Shown: positions 26,806 through 36,109 of the stretch, piece after piece
How the letters are laid out: each line of letters starts with the position of its first letter
How positions within the stretch are numbered: the stretch's first letter is position 1
Source: Deltaproteobacteria bacterium HGW-Deltaproteobacteria-8
GTDB lineage: Bacteria > Desulfobacterota > Desulfovibrionia > Desulfovibrionales > Desulfovibrionaceae
DNA: 64,000 nt
NCBI GenBank assembly: GCA_002840405.1
Contig: PHAR01000009.1
Span: 124,001 to 188,000, forward strand
Reading direction: 5' to 3'
Notes under the pieces: model-generated
Told to the model about the DNA's origin: nothing
The model's input: only the letters and a program-made list of their open reading frames with translations
The model's database searches: none
Made by a program: the position numbers and the translations under genes

Positions 26806-29274
26806 ATGCCCGCCCCCTGCGCCCATGACATGGACCTCCTGCACGCCGTGGACGCGGGCGTGCTGGTGCTCGATGCCGCCTCGGGCCGGGTGCTCACGGC
26901 CAACGCCAAGGCCCAGGCCCTGCTTGGCCGCACCGACGCCCTGCCCGTGCTCTCCGGGCTGTTCGTCCCCGGCGAGGTGTCCCTGAGCGAGCTCTCCGCC
27001 GGGGTGAACGCACGCGAGTGCCGCGTCTTCGGCGCCATGGGCCTGCCCATCCCAGCGCTTCTGACCTCGCGCCCGCTGCTCCAGGACGGCCACAAGCTGC
27101 TCATCCTGACCCTGTCCGACCTCTCCGGCCTGAAGCGCGCCGAGGCCCGGTTCCAGGGCTTCTTCGAGAACATCATCGAGGGCGTGTTCCAGTCCACCCC
27201 GGTCGGCACCTTTCTCATGGTCAACCCGGCCCTGGCCGAGATTCTGGGCTTCGACAGCCCGGAGCAGCTGATCAACCATTTCCGCGACCTGCGCTCCCAG
27301 CTCTACGTGGACCCCAAGGACCGCGACGACATGCTGCGCATCCTGCGCGAGCAGGGCCGCATCAAGGACTTCGAGACGCGCTTCAACTGCAAGGACGGCT
27401 CGACCAAGTGGATCTCGCTCACCGCGCGCGAGGTGCGCGACCCCTCCACCAGCGAGCTTTTGTACATTGAAGGCCTGAACATCGACATCTCAGCGCGCAA
27501 AACGGTGGAGCACGCCCTGCGCGAGAGCGAGGAGAAGTTCCGCCACACCTTCGACCAGTCGCCCATCGGGGCCAGCATGGTGGCCCTGAACACCACCTTC
27601 CTGCGCGCCAACGACGCCTTCTGCCGCATCACCGGCTACACCGAGCAGGAACTGAAGACCATGACCTTCCTTGAGATCACCCACACGGATGACCGGGAAG
27701 TGAGCCGCTCCCAGTACGAGCGGGTCAAGGCCGGTGAGATCGACTCCTTTGAGCAGGACAAGCGCTACATCCACAAGCTGGGCCACGAGGTCTGGGTGCA
27801 CCTGTCCGCGGGCATGGTGCGCGACGCCGCAGGCAGCCCGCTGTACCTGCTGCCCATGGTGCAGAACATCACCGACCGCATCGAGACCGAGCAGGCCATG
27901 CGCGGCATCCACACCGAAAAGGAGCGCCTGCGCGCCAACCTGGAGTCCGTGTTCCGCTCCATCCCCGACGCCATCATCACCGTGGACACGGACATGCGCA
28001 TCATCCAGACCAACCGCGCACTCAGCGAAATCTGCTGCATCGGCGCAGAGCTCTCGCAGGACAAGGACATCTCCTGCATCAGCGGCTCGTGCAATCGCGC
28101 CTGCTTCACGGTTCTGCGCACCACGCTGGAAACCCGGCGCCCGGTGCTGGAGCACCGCGTGGAATGCCAGAGCCACACCCCGGGCAAGGTGGTGGTCATC
28201 AACAGCTCGCCGCTGCTGGACAGCAACCACAAGTTCGCCGGGGCCGTGCTCGTCATCCGCGACATCACCCGCCTGGCCGACCTGGAGAAGCGCCTGACCG
28301 ACCTGCACTCCCACCGGGGCATCGTGGGCAAGAGCAAGGTCATGCAGGACATCTACGCCGTGCTCGACCACCTCTCGGACGTGGAGTCCACGGTGCTCAT
28401 CACCGGCGAGAGCGGCACGGGCAAGGAGCTGGTGGCCGAGGCCCTGCACTTCGGCGGCTCGCGCAGCAAGGGCCCGCTGGTTAAGGTCAACTGCTCGGCC
28501 CTGTCCGAGAGCCTGCTGGAGAGCGAGATCTTCGGCCACACGCGCGGGGCCTTCACCGGGGCCATCCGCGACAAGATCGGCCGCTTCGAGGCCGCCGAGA
28601 ACGGCACCATCTTCCTGGACGAGATCGGCGACATCTCCCCGCGCATCCAGCTCAACCTCCTGCGCGTGCTGGAGCGCAAGGAGTTCGAGCGCGTGGGCGA
28701 CTCCAAGACGCGCAAGGCCAACGTGCGCGTGCTGGCCGCCACCAACGTGAACCTGCTGGAGAAGATCCGCCAGGGCCTTTTCCGCGAGGACCTGTACTAC
28801 CGGCTCAAGGTCATGGTCATCCAGCTGCCGCCCCTGCGCATGCGCACCGAGGACGTCCCGCTTCTGACCACGCACTTCATCAGCCACTTCCAGGCCACCT
28901 TCGGCAAGCACATCACCAAGTGCTCGGAGGAGGTCATGCGCCTGTTCATGACCTACCCCTGGCCGGGCAACGTGCGCGAGCTCAAGTACTCCCTTGAGCA
29001 CGCCTGCATCCTGTGTCCCGGCGGGGAGATCACCCCGGCGCACCTGCCGGCGGACCTCCAGTTGGGCCTGCATACAGGGCTGCCGCGGCCCACCACCGCC
29101 AGGACCGGGAACTTTGCCTCGCCCCTGCCCAGGCCGGGCTCGCGCGGGCTCACGGCCCAGGACATCACCAACGCCCTGGCCCAGGCCGGAAACAACCGGG
29201 CCAAGGCCGCACGTCTGCTCAATATCGACCGCCGCACGCTCTACCGCAACATGGACCGGCTCGACCTGTCCTGA
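26806..29274 (+). CDS. Sigma54-dependent activator with four PAS domains
   Basis: 822 aa. PAS-like segments begin near residues 10, 120, 245 and 375; the fourth carries a Cys cluster (SEICCIGAELSQDKDISC, then SGSCNRACF) suggestive of redox or Fe-S sensing. The AAA+ domain (about 510-745) has Walker A GESGTGKE near 534, intact GAFTGA, Walker B-type DEIGD, and an R-finger region; a Fis-type HTH closes the protein (NNRAKAARLLNIDRRTLYRN). The sigma54 promoter and three palindromes immediately downstream make the transporter-frd-fum operon its probable target. Confidence 0.93.
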   Translation: MPAPCAHDMDLLHAVDAGVLVLDAASGRVLTANAKAQALLGRTDALPVLSGLFVPGEVSLSELSAGVNARECRVFGAMGLPIPALLTSRPLLQDGHKLLILTLSDLSGLKRAEARFQGFFENIIEGVFQSTPVGTFLMVNPALAEILGFDSPEQLINHFRDLRSQLYVDPKDRDDMLRILREQGRIKDFETRFNCKDGSTKWISLTAREVRDPSTSELLYIEGLNIDISARKTVEHALRESEEKFRHTFDQSPIGASMVALNTTFLRANDAFCRITGYTEQELKTMTFLEITHTDDREVSRSQYERVKAGEIDSFEQDKRYIHKLGHEVWVHLSAGMVRDAAGSPLYLLPMVQNITDRIETEQAMRGIHTEKERLRANLESVFRSIPDAIITVDTDMRIIQTNRALSEICCIGAELSQDKDISCISGSCNRACFTVLRTTLETRRPVLEHRVECQSHTPGKVVVINSSPLLDSNHKFAGAVLVIRDITRLADLEKRLTDLHSHRGIVGKSKVMQDIYAVLDHLSDVESTVLITGESGTGKELVAEALHFGGSRSKGPLVKVNCSALSESLLESEIFGHTRGAFTGAIRDKIGRFEAAENGTIFLDEIGDISPRIQLNLLRVLERKEFERVGDSKTRKANVRVLAATNVNLLEKIRQGLFREDLYYRLKVMVIQLPPLRMRTEDVPLLTTHFISHFQATFGKHITKCSEEVMRLFMTYPWPGNVRELKYSLEHACILCPGGEITPAHLPADLQLGLHTGLPRPTTARTGNFASPLPRPGSRGLTAQDITNALAQAGNNRAKAARLLNIDRRTLYRNMDRLDLS

Positions 29275-29286
29275 CCCCGGGCAAAT

Positions 29287-29336
29287 GTGTGGCGTACGCC
29301 ACACCCTGTGGCGCCACACCCGTGGCACGCGCCACA
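29287..29336. promoter_or_regulatory. Three inverted-repeat activator sites (putative UAS)
   Basis: Half-site TGTGGC/GCCACA occurs as three inverted repeats: 29288-29303 (spacing 4, inside a perfect 18-bp palindrome 29287-29304), 29307-29318 (spacing 0) and 29321-29336 (CGTGGC...GCCACA, spacing 4). They lie about 100-145 bp upstream of the sigma54 promoter, the usual distance for enhancer-binding proteins. Confidence 0.85.
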
Positions 29337-29431
29337 GATATTTCCCGGACGTCAGCCAACCCCGAAACTACGTAACCGCTACAGCCCTTGCCCTTACAGG
29401 GTATCCGGACAGGTGCGCAATCGCTGCCCGC

Positions 29432-29446
29432 TGGCACGGCAATTGC
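29432..29446 (+). promoter_or_regulatory. Sigma54 (-24/-12) promoter
   Basis: TGGCACGGCAATTGC, a full match to the consensus TGGCACG-N4-TTGC. Start of transcription expected near 29458, giving a leader of about 235 nt before the transporter ATG; that leader holds no recognised element. Confidence 0.92.
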
Positions 29447-29693
29447 CCTAGAGAGCGTGGAGAGCACGTTGCCCACCCCCCCCTGAATTGTGGCATAGGC
29501 GTATGCGAAAGGGGCGGGCGACATGCCCTGCTTGACCATTGCGCTGCCATCCGGTCTGAGGGGGCCGGGTGCGCCGACAGAGCGGCCCAGACGGGAATCC
29601 AGGGGTCCGAGAGGGGGATCTCTTGGAACAGCCGTCTGGGACCAACCGCGCGCGCCGTGCGTCACCAACCTGCAACGCGCACCTGGAGGGATC

Positions 29694-31031
29694 ATGCAAG
29701 ACAAGATGAAAGTGTACGGACTTTTTCTGGGACCGATTGTGTTCCTCATCATCTGCTTCCTGCCGCTGCCGGCAGGCCTGACACCACCGGCCCTGTATTG
29801 CGGCGCGGTGACCGCGCTCATGGCCATCTGGTGGATATCCGAGGCCATTCCCATCCCGGCCACCTCGCTCATCCCCATCGTGCTCTTCCCGCTGTTGCAG
29901 ATCCTGCCGACATCGAAGGTCACGCCAGCGTACTCCAACCACCTGATCTACCTGTTCATGGGCGGCTCCACCACGGTCATGATGATGCCCATCGGCATGG
30001 CCATCATCAACGCCTGCGCAGACATCACCGGCAACCATGACCACACCAAGAACCCGTTTGCCATCGGGCTCATGCTTTCGCTGGCCTATGCCGCGTCCAT
30101 CGGCGGCGTCGCCACGCTCATCGGCACCCCGCCCAACGTCATCATGGTGGCCCAGCTGGACAAGCTCTACGGCGTGTCCATCAATTTCGCCCAGTGGATG
30201 CTCATCGGCGTGCCCCTGGCCGCCACCTTCCTGATCCTGGCCTGGCTGCTGGTCACCAAGATCCTCTTCCCCGTGCACGGCGACATCCTTATGGGCAAGG
30301 GCGAAGAGCTGGTCCGCAGCGAGATCGAGAAGCTCGGCCCCATGAAGCGCGAAGAGAAGATCATCGCCATCGTCTTCACCTGTGCCGCCCTCGCCTGGAT
30401 CGTCATGGGCCTGGTGAAGTTCCCCTTCCTCAAGGGCGTTTCCGACGCCACCGTGGCCGTGGCCGCGGCCCTGGCCCTGTTCATCATCCCCTCGGACATC
30501 AAGAAGGGCGTGTTCCTGCTTGACTGGAAGACCGCCGTGAAGATCCCCTGGGACGTCATCCTGCTCTTCGGCGGCGGCCTGGCCCTGGCGGGCGCCTTCC
30601 AGAGCACCGGCCTGACCAAGTTCATCGCCGGCGGTCTGACCGACTTGAACGGCATGCCCGTCATCATCATCCTGGGCGCCATCGTCACCCTGAACATCTT
30701 CCTGACGGAAGTGACCTCCAACACCGCCGTGGCCACGCTGATGATCCCCATCATGGGCGCCATCGCGGTGGGCATGGGCATCCACCCCTTCGGCCCGATC
30801 CTGGCCGCGTGCATCGCCTGCTCGTATGCCTTCATGCTGCCTGTGGCCACGCCGCCCAACGCCGTTGTCTTCGGCTCCGGCGCGGTGACCATACGACAGA
30901 TGGCCAAGACAGGCATCTGGCTGAACATCCTCGGCATTTTCCAGATCACCCTCATCATTTACTATCTGGTGCCCTTCGTGCTCGGTATTGACTTGAGCGT
31001 GCTGCCCGACTGGGCGATTCCGAAGAAGTAG
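29694..31031 (+). CDS. DASS-family sodium/dicarboxylate symporter
   Basis: 445 aa, about 11-12 membrane helices. DASS/SLC13 features are present: the two SNT-type motifs (GTPPNVI near residue 145 and TSNTAVATLM near 340) and the WWISEAIPIPATSLIPI segment. It would import succinate, fumarate or malate with sodium. Start chosen at the ATG after CTGGAGGGATC. It is the first gene downstream of the sigma54 promoter, followed by frdCAB and fumarase. Confidence 0.9.
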   Translation: MQDKMKVYGLFLGPIVFLIICFLPLPAGLTPPALYCGAVTALMAIWWISEAIPIPATSLIPIVLFPLLQILPTSKVTPAYSNHLIYLFMGGSTTVMMMPIGMAIINACADITGNHDHTKNPFAIGLMLSLAYAASIGGVATLIGTPPNVIMVAQLDKLYGVSINFAQWMLIGVPLAATFLILAWLLVTKILFPVHGDILMGKGEELVRSEIEKLGPMKREEKIIAIVFTCAALAWIVMGLVKFPFLKGVSDATVAVAAALALFIIPSDIKKGVFLLDWKTAVKIPWDVILLFGGGLALAGAFQSTGLTKFIAGGLTDLNGMPVIIILGAIVTLNIFLTEVTSNTAVATLMIPIMGAIAVGMGIHPFGPILAACIACSYAFMLPVATPPNAVVFGSGAVTIRQMAKTGIWLNILGIFQITLIIYYLVPFVLGIDLSVLPDWAIPKK

Positions 31032-31044
31032 CAATTCGCCTCAA

Positions 31045-31087
31045 AGTCCAGGCCCGGACCGCATGATTTTCAGTCCGGGCCTGGACT
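31045..31087 (+). other. Long perfect stem-loop between transporter and frdC
   Basis: 14-bp perfect stem, 31045-31058 with 31074-31087, loop of 15 nt. No T run follows on the plus strand, so it is more likely an mRNA stability or processing hairpin than a terminator, allowing frd expression from the same transcript. Confidence 0.6.
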
Positions 31088-31174
31088 GCGTGGCCGATAT
31101 ACGGCAATAATCGGTACAAACCGCTCCGGCACCCCCGCCGGGGCATATTCCCTGAAATGCAGCTGGAGGTGCGA

Positions 31175-31831
31175 ATGTCCGTTCCCTTGACCGCCAATCA
31201 CAAAAGTCTGCAATGCCATCGCTGGGACGGCGTGCTAGACTGGGCGCAGATGCTCTCAGGCGCGGGGCTCATCACGTTCATGTGGATGCACATGATCCTG
31301 GTGGCCAGCGTCGTCTTAAGCCCCAACATCATGAACGCCATCGCCGAGTTCTTCGAAGCCACCGGCATGGCCCAGGTTGGCGGCCCGCTCATCTTCCTGC
31401 TCTTCCTTGCGCACTTCGCCCTGGCCGCGCGCAAGATCCCCTTCCGCCTGGAAGGCCAGAAGACCATCTGGGAGCACGCCAAGCTGTTGCACCACACCGA
31501 CACCTGGCTGTGGGTGGTCCAGGTCGTCTCGGCCATGATCATCCTGGTCATGGGCGCCATCCACATGTGGGTGGTGCTCTCCGACCTGCCCATCACGGCG
31601 CTCAAGAGCGCCGCGCGCATCCAGAGCGGGGCCTGGATCTACTTCTACCTGCTGCTGCTGCCCCTGGTGGAGCTGCACGTGGGCATCGGGCTCTACCGCA
31701 TCGCGGTGAAATGGGGCTTCGTGCAGCGCACCGGCCGCAAGGGCCTGAAGCGCGGCGAGAACCTGCTGACCCTCATTTTCATCTCCATCGGCGTGATCAC
31801 GCTGATCCGTTTCTGGTTCCTGAAGGGATAG
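31175..31831 (+). CDS. frdC: Fumarate reductase/succinate dehydrogenase cytochrome b subunit
   Basis: 218 aa, five hydrophobic helices with histidines in or near them (MWMHMIL, HFALAA, HHTDTW, AIHMWVV, ELHVGIGLYR), as in the di-heme cytochrome b of Wolinella-type quinol:fumarate reductase. It anchors FrdAB and transfers electrons between menaquinone and the catalytic subunits. The ATG at 31175 has a TGGAGG site; the in-frame ATG at 31157 does not. frdA follows after 9 bp. Confidence 0.9.
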   Translation: MSVPLTANHKSLQCHRWDGVLDWAQMLSGAGLITFMWMHMILVASVVLSPNIMNAIAEFFEATGMAQVGGPLIFLLFLAHFALAARKIPFRLEGQKTIWEHAKLLHHTDTWLWVVQVVSAMIILVMGAIHMWVVLSDLPITALKSAARIQSGAWIYFYLLLLPLVELHVGIGLYRIAVKWGFVQRTGRKGLKRGENLLTLIFISIGVITLIRFWFLKG

Positions 31832-31840
31832 GTGAGAGAC

Positions 31841-33688
31841 ATGCAGACCATCTACACTGACGTTCTCGTTATCGGTGCCGGCCTGGCCGGCGAGCGCGCG
31901 GCCATCGAGGCCGCCCAGGCGGGATTTTCCGCCATCTGCCTGAGCCTCGTGCCTGCCCGCAGATCGCACTCCTCGGCCGCCATGGGCGGCATGCAGGCGG
32001 CGCTGGGCAACTGCGCCAAGGGCGAAGGCGACTGCCCGGACGTGCACTTCTCCGACACGGTCAAGGGCTCGGACTGGGGCTGCGACCAGGAAGTGGCCCG
32101 GCTGTTTGCCGACAACGCGCCCATCGAGATGCGCCAGCTGGCGCACTGGGGGGTGCCCTGGAACCGCGTGGTGCCCGGCAAGGACACCTACTTCAAGGGC
32201 GGCAAGATCTTTGACAAGGAAGAGAAAGAGGAGAACCGCGGGCTGATCACCGCCCGCGACTTCGGCGGCACGGCCAAGTGGCGCACCTGCTACGTGTCTG
32301 ACGGCACCGGCCACAGCGTGCTCTTCACCGTGGACAACGTCTGCGCCCAGCTGGGCGTGGAGGTCCATGACAAGACCGAGGCCGTGGCCCTGATCCAGGA
32401 CGGAACGACCTGCTTCGGCGCTGTCGCCCGCTGCCTGCGCACCGGCGAGCTGCGCGTGTACCTTGCCAAGGCCACGACCATCGCCACCGGCGGTTTCGGC
32501 CGCATCTACCCCTGCACCACCAACGCCGTCATCTGCGACGGCGGCGGCCACATCCCGGCCATCAACACCGGCGTGGTGCCCATGGGCAACATGGAGGCCG
32601 TGCAGTTCCATCCCACAGGCATCGTGCCCACGGACATCCTGGTCACCGAAGGTTGCCGCGGCGATGGCGGCACGCTGCTGGACGTCAACGAAGAACGCTT
32701 CATGAACGTCTACGAGCCCGACAAGCAGGAGCTGGCCTCCCGCGACGTGGTCAGCCGCTGGATGACCCACCACATCCGCCTGGGCAAGGGCGTGAAGAGC
32801 CCGTACGGCGAGCACCTCTGGCTCGACATCCGCCACCTGGGCGAGAAGCACATCACCGGCAAGCTGCGCGAGGTGTATGAGATCTGCACGTCCTTCCTCG
32901 GCGTGGACCCCATCCACCAGCTCATCCCGGTGCGGCCCACCCAGCACTACAGCATGGGCGGCGTGCGCACCAACAAAGACGGCCACGCCTATGGCCTGAA
33001 GGGCCTGTTCAGCGTGGGCGAGGCCGCCTGCTGGGACATGCACGGCTTCAACCGCCTGGGCGGCAACTCGCTGGCCGAGACCGTGGTCGCGGGCGGCATC
33101 GTGGGCAAGAAGATCGCCGAGTTCCTGCAAGGGTGCGAGGTCACCTTCAACTCCGCGGTCATCGACTCCGAGGTCAAGAAGCAGCAGGAGCGCATCCAGA
33201 ACGTCATCAGCTGCAAGGCCGGAACCGAGAGCGTGTACAAGGTCAAGAAGGCCATGCAGGACGCCCTGCACAAGGGCGCCAACATCTTCCGCACCGACGC
33301 GGGCCTCACCGAATGCGTGGAGAGCCTCCAGGAGACCCTGGAGCGCGCCCGCAAGGTCGGCCTCAAGAGCAACGGCAAGGGCGTCAACCCCGAGCTGTCC
33401 GCCGCGCTGAAGATCGAAGGACAGGTCAAGATGGCCCTCATGGTGGCCTATGGCGCGCTGAAGCGCACCGAGTCGCGCGGGAGCCACAACCGCGAGGACT
33501 TCACCGCCAGAAACGACCGCGACTGGCTCTCCCGCACCCTGGCCTACTGGAAGAGCGATTCGGACACCCTGCCGACCCTGGAGTACGAAGCGGCCACCAA
33601 CATCTTCCACATCCCACCCGGCGACCGCGGCTATGGCAAGAGCGAGATCATCAAGGCCGACGACGTCAAGACCACGGACAAGGGGTAA
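31841..33688 (+). CDS. frdA: Fumarate reductase flavoprotein subunit
   Basis: 615 aa. FAD dinucleotide-binding GAGLAGERAAIEAA at the N-terminus, the HSSAAMGGMQAA segment with the flavin-linking His region, the substrate-site QFHPTG motif, and RPTQHYSMGGVRTN and GLFSVGEAACWDMHGFNRLGGNSLAE near the end of the flavin domain. It interconverts fumarate and succinate. Start taken at ATG 31841 with the AGGTGAG site; a GTG at 31832 is possible. frdB follows after 3 bp. Confidence 0.96.
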   Translation: MQTIYTDVLVIGAGLAGERAAIEAAQAGFSAICLSLVPARRSHSSAAMGGMQAALGNCAKGEGDCPDVHFSDTVKGSDWGCDQEVARLFADNAPIEMRQLAHWGVPWNRVVPGKDTYFKGGKIFDKEEKEENRGLITARDFGGTAKWRTCYVSDGTGHSVLFTVDNVCAQLGVEVHDKTEAVALIQDGTTCFGAVARCLRTGELRVYLAKATTIATGGFGRIYPCTTNAVICDGGGHIPAINTGVVPMGNMEAVQFHPTGIVPTDILVTEGCRGDGGTLLDVNEERFMNVYEPDKQELASRDVVSRWMTHHIRLGKGVKSPYGEHLWLDIRHLGEKHITGKLREVYEICTSFLGVDPIHQLIPVRPTQHYSMGGVRTNKDGHAYGLKGLFSVGEAACWDMHGFNRLGGNSLAETVVAGGIVGKKIAEFLQGCEVTFNSAVIDSEVKKQQERIQNVISCKAGTESVYKVKKAMQDALHKGANIFRTDAGLTECVESLQETLERARKVGLKSNGKGVNPELSAALKIEGQVKMALMVAYGALKRTESRGSHNREDFTARNDRDWLSRTLAYWKSDSDTLPTLEYEAATNIFHIPPGDRGYGKSEIIKADDVKTTDKG

Positions 33689-33691
33689 GCC

Positions 33692-34429
33692 ATGGCCAGA
33701 GAGCTGAAATTCAACATCTTCCGGTACAATCCGCAGGACCCGGAGTCCACCCCGCACATGGAATCCTTTGTGCTGGAGGAAACGGACGCCATGACCCTGT
33801 TCATCGTCCTGAACCGCATCCGCGAGGAGCAGGACCCGAGCCTGCAGTTCGACTTCTGCTGCCGGGCCGGCATCTGCGGCTCCTGCGGCATGGTCGTCAA
33901 CGGCCGCCCGTCGCTGGCCTGCCACACCAAGACCCGCGACCTGCCCGACGAGATCACGCTCTTGCCCCTGCCGGTGTACCAGCTGGTGGGCGACCTCTCG
34001 GTGGACACGGGCTCCTGGTTCCGCGAACTCTACGACACCGTGGAGTCGTGGATCCACACCAAGAAGGCCTTTGACCCCACCGCGCCGGAAGAGCGCATGG
34101 AGAACGAGGTGGCCGAGGCCATCTACGAGCTCGACCGCTGCGTGGAATGCGGCTGCTGCGTGGCCGCCTGCGGCACCGCGCGCCTGCGTCCGGACTTCCT
34201 GGGCGCGGCGGGCCTGAACCGCGTGGGCCGCTTCCTCATCGACCCGAGAGACGAGCGCACCGAGCAGGACTACTACCAGGTCATCGGCAACGACATGGGC
34301 ATCTTCGGCTGCATGGGCTTGCTCGCCTGCGAAGACGTGTGCCCCAAGCACATGCCCCTGCAGGACCAGCTGGGCTTCTTGCGCAAGAAGATGGGCATCA
34401 CGGCCCTGAAGACCTTCTTCAAGAAATAG
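33692..34429 (+). CDS. frdB: Fumarate reductase iron-sulfur subunit
   Basis: 245 aa. N-terminal plant-type 2Fe-2S cluster (CCRAGICGSCGMVVNG ... CHTKT), then C-terminal cysteine sets (CVECGCCVAACG and CMGLLACEDVCP) for the 4Fe-4S and 3Fe-4S clusters. It wires FrdA to the membrane cytochrome b. In the FrdB set the first cluster cysteines are all present. fumarase alpha begins 24 bp downstream with an AAAAGAGG site. Confidence 0.96.
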   Translation: MARELKFNIFRYNPQDPESTPHMESFVLEETDAMTLFIVLNRIREEQDPSLQFDFCCRAGICGSCGMVVNGRPSLACHTKTRDLPDEITLLPLPVYQLVGDLSVDTGSWFRELYDTVESWIHTKKAFDPTAPEERMENEVAEAIYELDRCVECGCCVAACGTARLRPDFLGAAGLNRVGRFLIDPRDERTEQDYYQVIGNDMGIFGCMGLLACEDVCPKHMPLQDQLGFLRKKMGITALKTFFKK

Positions 34430-34453
34430 AACGCGGAAAAAAGAGGTATCGCC

Positions 34454-35290
34454 ATGAGAGAAATCAAGGCGGCGGACATCTCGGCGGCTGTTGCGCAGAT
34501 GTGCATGAGCGCCAACACCAAGCTGCCCGACGACGTGCGCAGGAAATTCGAGGAAGGCCACAAGAACGAGACCACCGAGGCCGGCAAGGAGATCTTCCGC
34601 CAGCTGCTGGAGAACGCGGACCTGGCCTTCGAGACCAAGCTGCCGCTCTGCCAGGACTGCGGCCTGGCCATCTTCTACGTGGAGCTGGGCGAGGAAGTGT
34701 TTGTGCCCGGCGGCATCAACAAGGCCATCACCGAGGGCATGGTGACGGGCTACAAGGACGGCTACCTGCGCAAGAGCAGCTGCGATCCGCTCCTGCGCAA
34801 GAACACCGGCGACAACACCCCGGCCATCATACACATCGACTTTGTGCCCGGCGACAAGCTCAAGATCAGCTACATGGCCAAGGGCGGCGGCTCTGAGAAC
34901 ATGAGCCGCGTGACCATGCTGGCCCCCAGCCAGGGCTGGGAAGGCATCAAGAAGTTCGTGGTGCAGCGCGTGGCCGAGGCCGGCCCCAACCCCTGCCCGC
35001 CCGTTATCCTGGGCATCGGCATCGGCGGCACCTTCGAGTACGCGCCGAAGATCGCCAAGAAGGCGCTCTTGCGCAAGCTGGACGATGTGCACCCTGACCC
35101 CAAGGTGGCCGAAATGGAGGCGGAGCTGCTCGCCGCCGTGAACAAGCTCGGCATCGGACCCATGGGCCTTGGCGGGTCCTACACCTGCCTGGCCGTGAAG
35201 ATCGCCCTGGCCCCCTGCCACATCGCCAGCCTGCCGCTGGCCGTGAACGTGCAGTGCCACAGCGCCCGGCATGAGGAGGTGGAATTCTGA
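34454..35290 (+). CDS. Class I fumarate hydratase, alpha subunit
   Basis: 278 aa. Cysteine ligands for the labile 4Fe-4S cluster are visible in LCQDCGLAIFY, SSCDPLLRKNTGDNTPA and PNPCPPVILGIGIGG, the pattern of the N-terminal half of class I fumarases (FumA/TtdA). With the beta subunit it hydrates fumarate to malate. Its stop overlaps the beta subunit start (ATGA), so the pair is translationally coupled. Placement after frdB completes a malate-fumarate-succinate module. Confidence 0.94.
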   Translation: MREIKAADISAAVAQMCMSANTKLPDDVRRKFEEGHKNETTEAGKEIFRQLLENADLAFETKLPLCQDCGLAIFYVELGEEVFVPGGINKAITEGMVTGYKDGYLRKSSCDPLLRKNTGDNTPAIIHIDFVPGDKLKISYMAKGGGSENMSRVTMLAPSQGWEGIKKFVVQRVAEAGPNPCPPVILGIGIGGTFEYAPKIAKKALLRKLDDVHPDPKVAEMEAELLAAVNKLGIGPMGLGGSYTCLAVKIALAPCHIASLPLAVNVQCHSARHEEVEF

Positions 35291-35835
35291 TGCCCACGTA
35301 TACCCTGAACACTCCGCTCACCGATTCCGACATCGACAAGCTGCGCTCGGGCGACGTGGTGCTGCTCAACGGCATCATTTACACCGGCCGCGACGCAGCG
35401 CACAAGCGCATCACCGACCTGCTGGACGCGGGCAAGCCCCTGCCCTTTGACCTGAAGGGCGCCAGCATCTACTACGTTGGCCCGTCCCCGGCGCCTCCGG
35501 GCCGGCCCATCGGGTCCGCCGGGCCGACCACCAGCTACCGCATGGACGCCTACGCCCCGCGCCTGCACGCCCTGGGCCTCAAGGCCAGCATCGGCAAGGG
35601 CAAGCGCTCCGACGAGGTCAAGAAAACCATGCAGGAGCACAAGGCCGTGTACTTCGGCGCCACTGGCGGCGCTGGCGCGCTGTTGTCCAAGTGCATCACA
35701 GCGGCCAAGGTCATCGCCTTTGAGGAGCTCGGACCCGAGGCGGTGCGCGAGCTGACCGTGAAGGACTTCCCCCTGCTCGTCATCAACGACGCCTTTGGCG
35801 GGGAACTGTACGCGAAACCGAAACTCGACGACTAG
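35290..35835 (+). CDS. Class I fumarate hydratase, beta subunit
   Basis: 181 aa, matching the C-terminal half of class I fumarases (TtdB/FumA C-terminal): LNGIIYTGRDAAHKRI, GPTTSYRMDAYAPRLHALG, GKGKRSDEV and GGAGALLSKCI. It completes the fumarase active site. Last gene of the sigma54-driven operon; a 20-bp-class hairpin at 36012 could terminate it. Confidence 0.94.
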   Translation: MPTYTLNTPLTDSDIDKLRSGDVVLLNGIIYTGRDAAHKRITDLLDAGKPLPFDLKGASIYYVGPSPAPPGRPIGSAGPTTSYRMDAYAPRLHALGLKASIGKGKRSDEVKKTMQEHKAVYFGATGGAGALLSKCITAAKVIAFEELGPEAVRELTVKDFPLLVINDAFGGELYAKPKLDD

Positions 35836-36011
35836 CTGACGACGACAAAAGAACCCGGCCGGGGGAGGCCTCTGTGCGGCGCTACCGCAGCAGGCCCTTG
35901 CTTCCGCCCCCGAATGCCTCGCGCTCAAGGCGGGCTGGTCTTCCGATGCCCCGGATCAACGGAAGAACCGGCCCCCCTGCAGCAGGCAAGGCCACTCTCA
36001 CGGACGCTCCC

Positions 36012-36051
36012 AAAGGGCGCGGCCCGGACATGCGCCCGGACCGCGCCCTTG
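36012..36051 (+). terminator. Stem-loop between fumarase and hdrC
   Basis: AAGGGCGCGG (36013-36022) pairs with CCGCGCCCTT (36041-36050); downstream sequence is GCCTTGTC, a poor T run. The remaining 35836-36109 gap shows no gene. A weak TTGTCA box at 36054 could start hdr transcription. Confidence 0.5.
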
Positions 36052-36109
36052 CCTTGTCAAAATCTGTTTGCTACCATCCTGCATAGGCCCACCCCCCTGG
36101 AGAATCGCC

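Noticed and set aside
26106..27275. Long minus-strand frame opposite gph and the activator
   Set aside because: No domain and overlapping two well-supported plus-strand genes.
31045..31087. Terminator separating the transporter from frdC
   Set aside because: The stem is strong but no T tract follows, so full termination is doubtful; reported as a stem-loop instead.
31316..35272. Very long minus-strand open frame (over 1300 codons) opposite frdCAB and fumarase
   Set aside because: Its composition is His/Gly/Val/Ala-rich without domains, and the plus strand carries four clearly conserved genes; high GC leaves antisense frames open.
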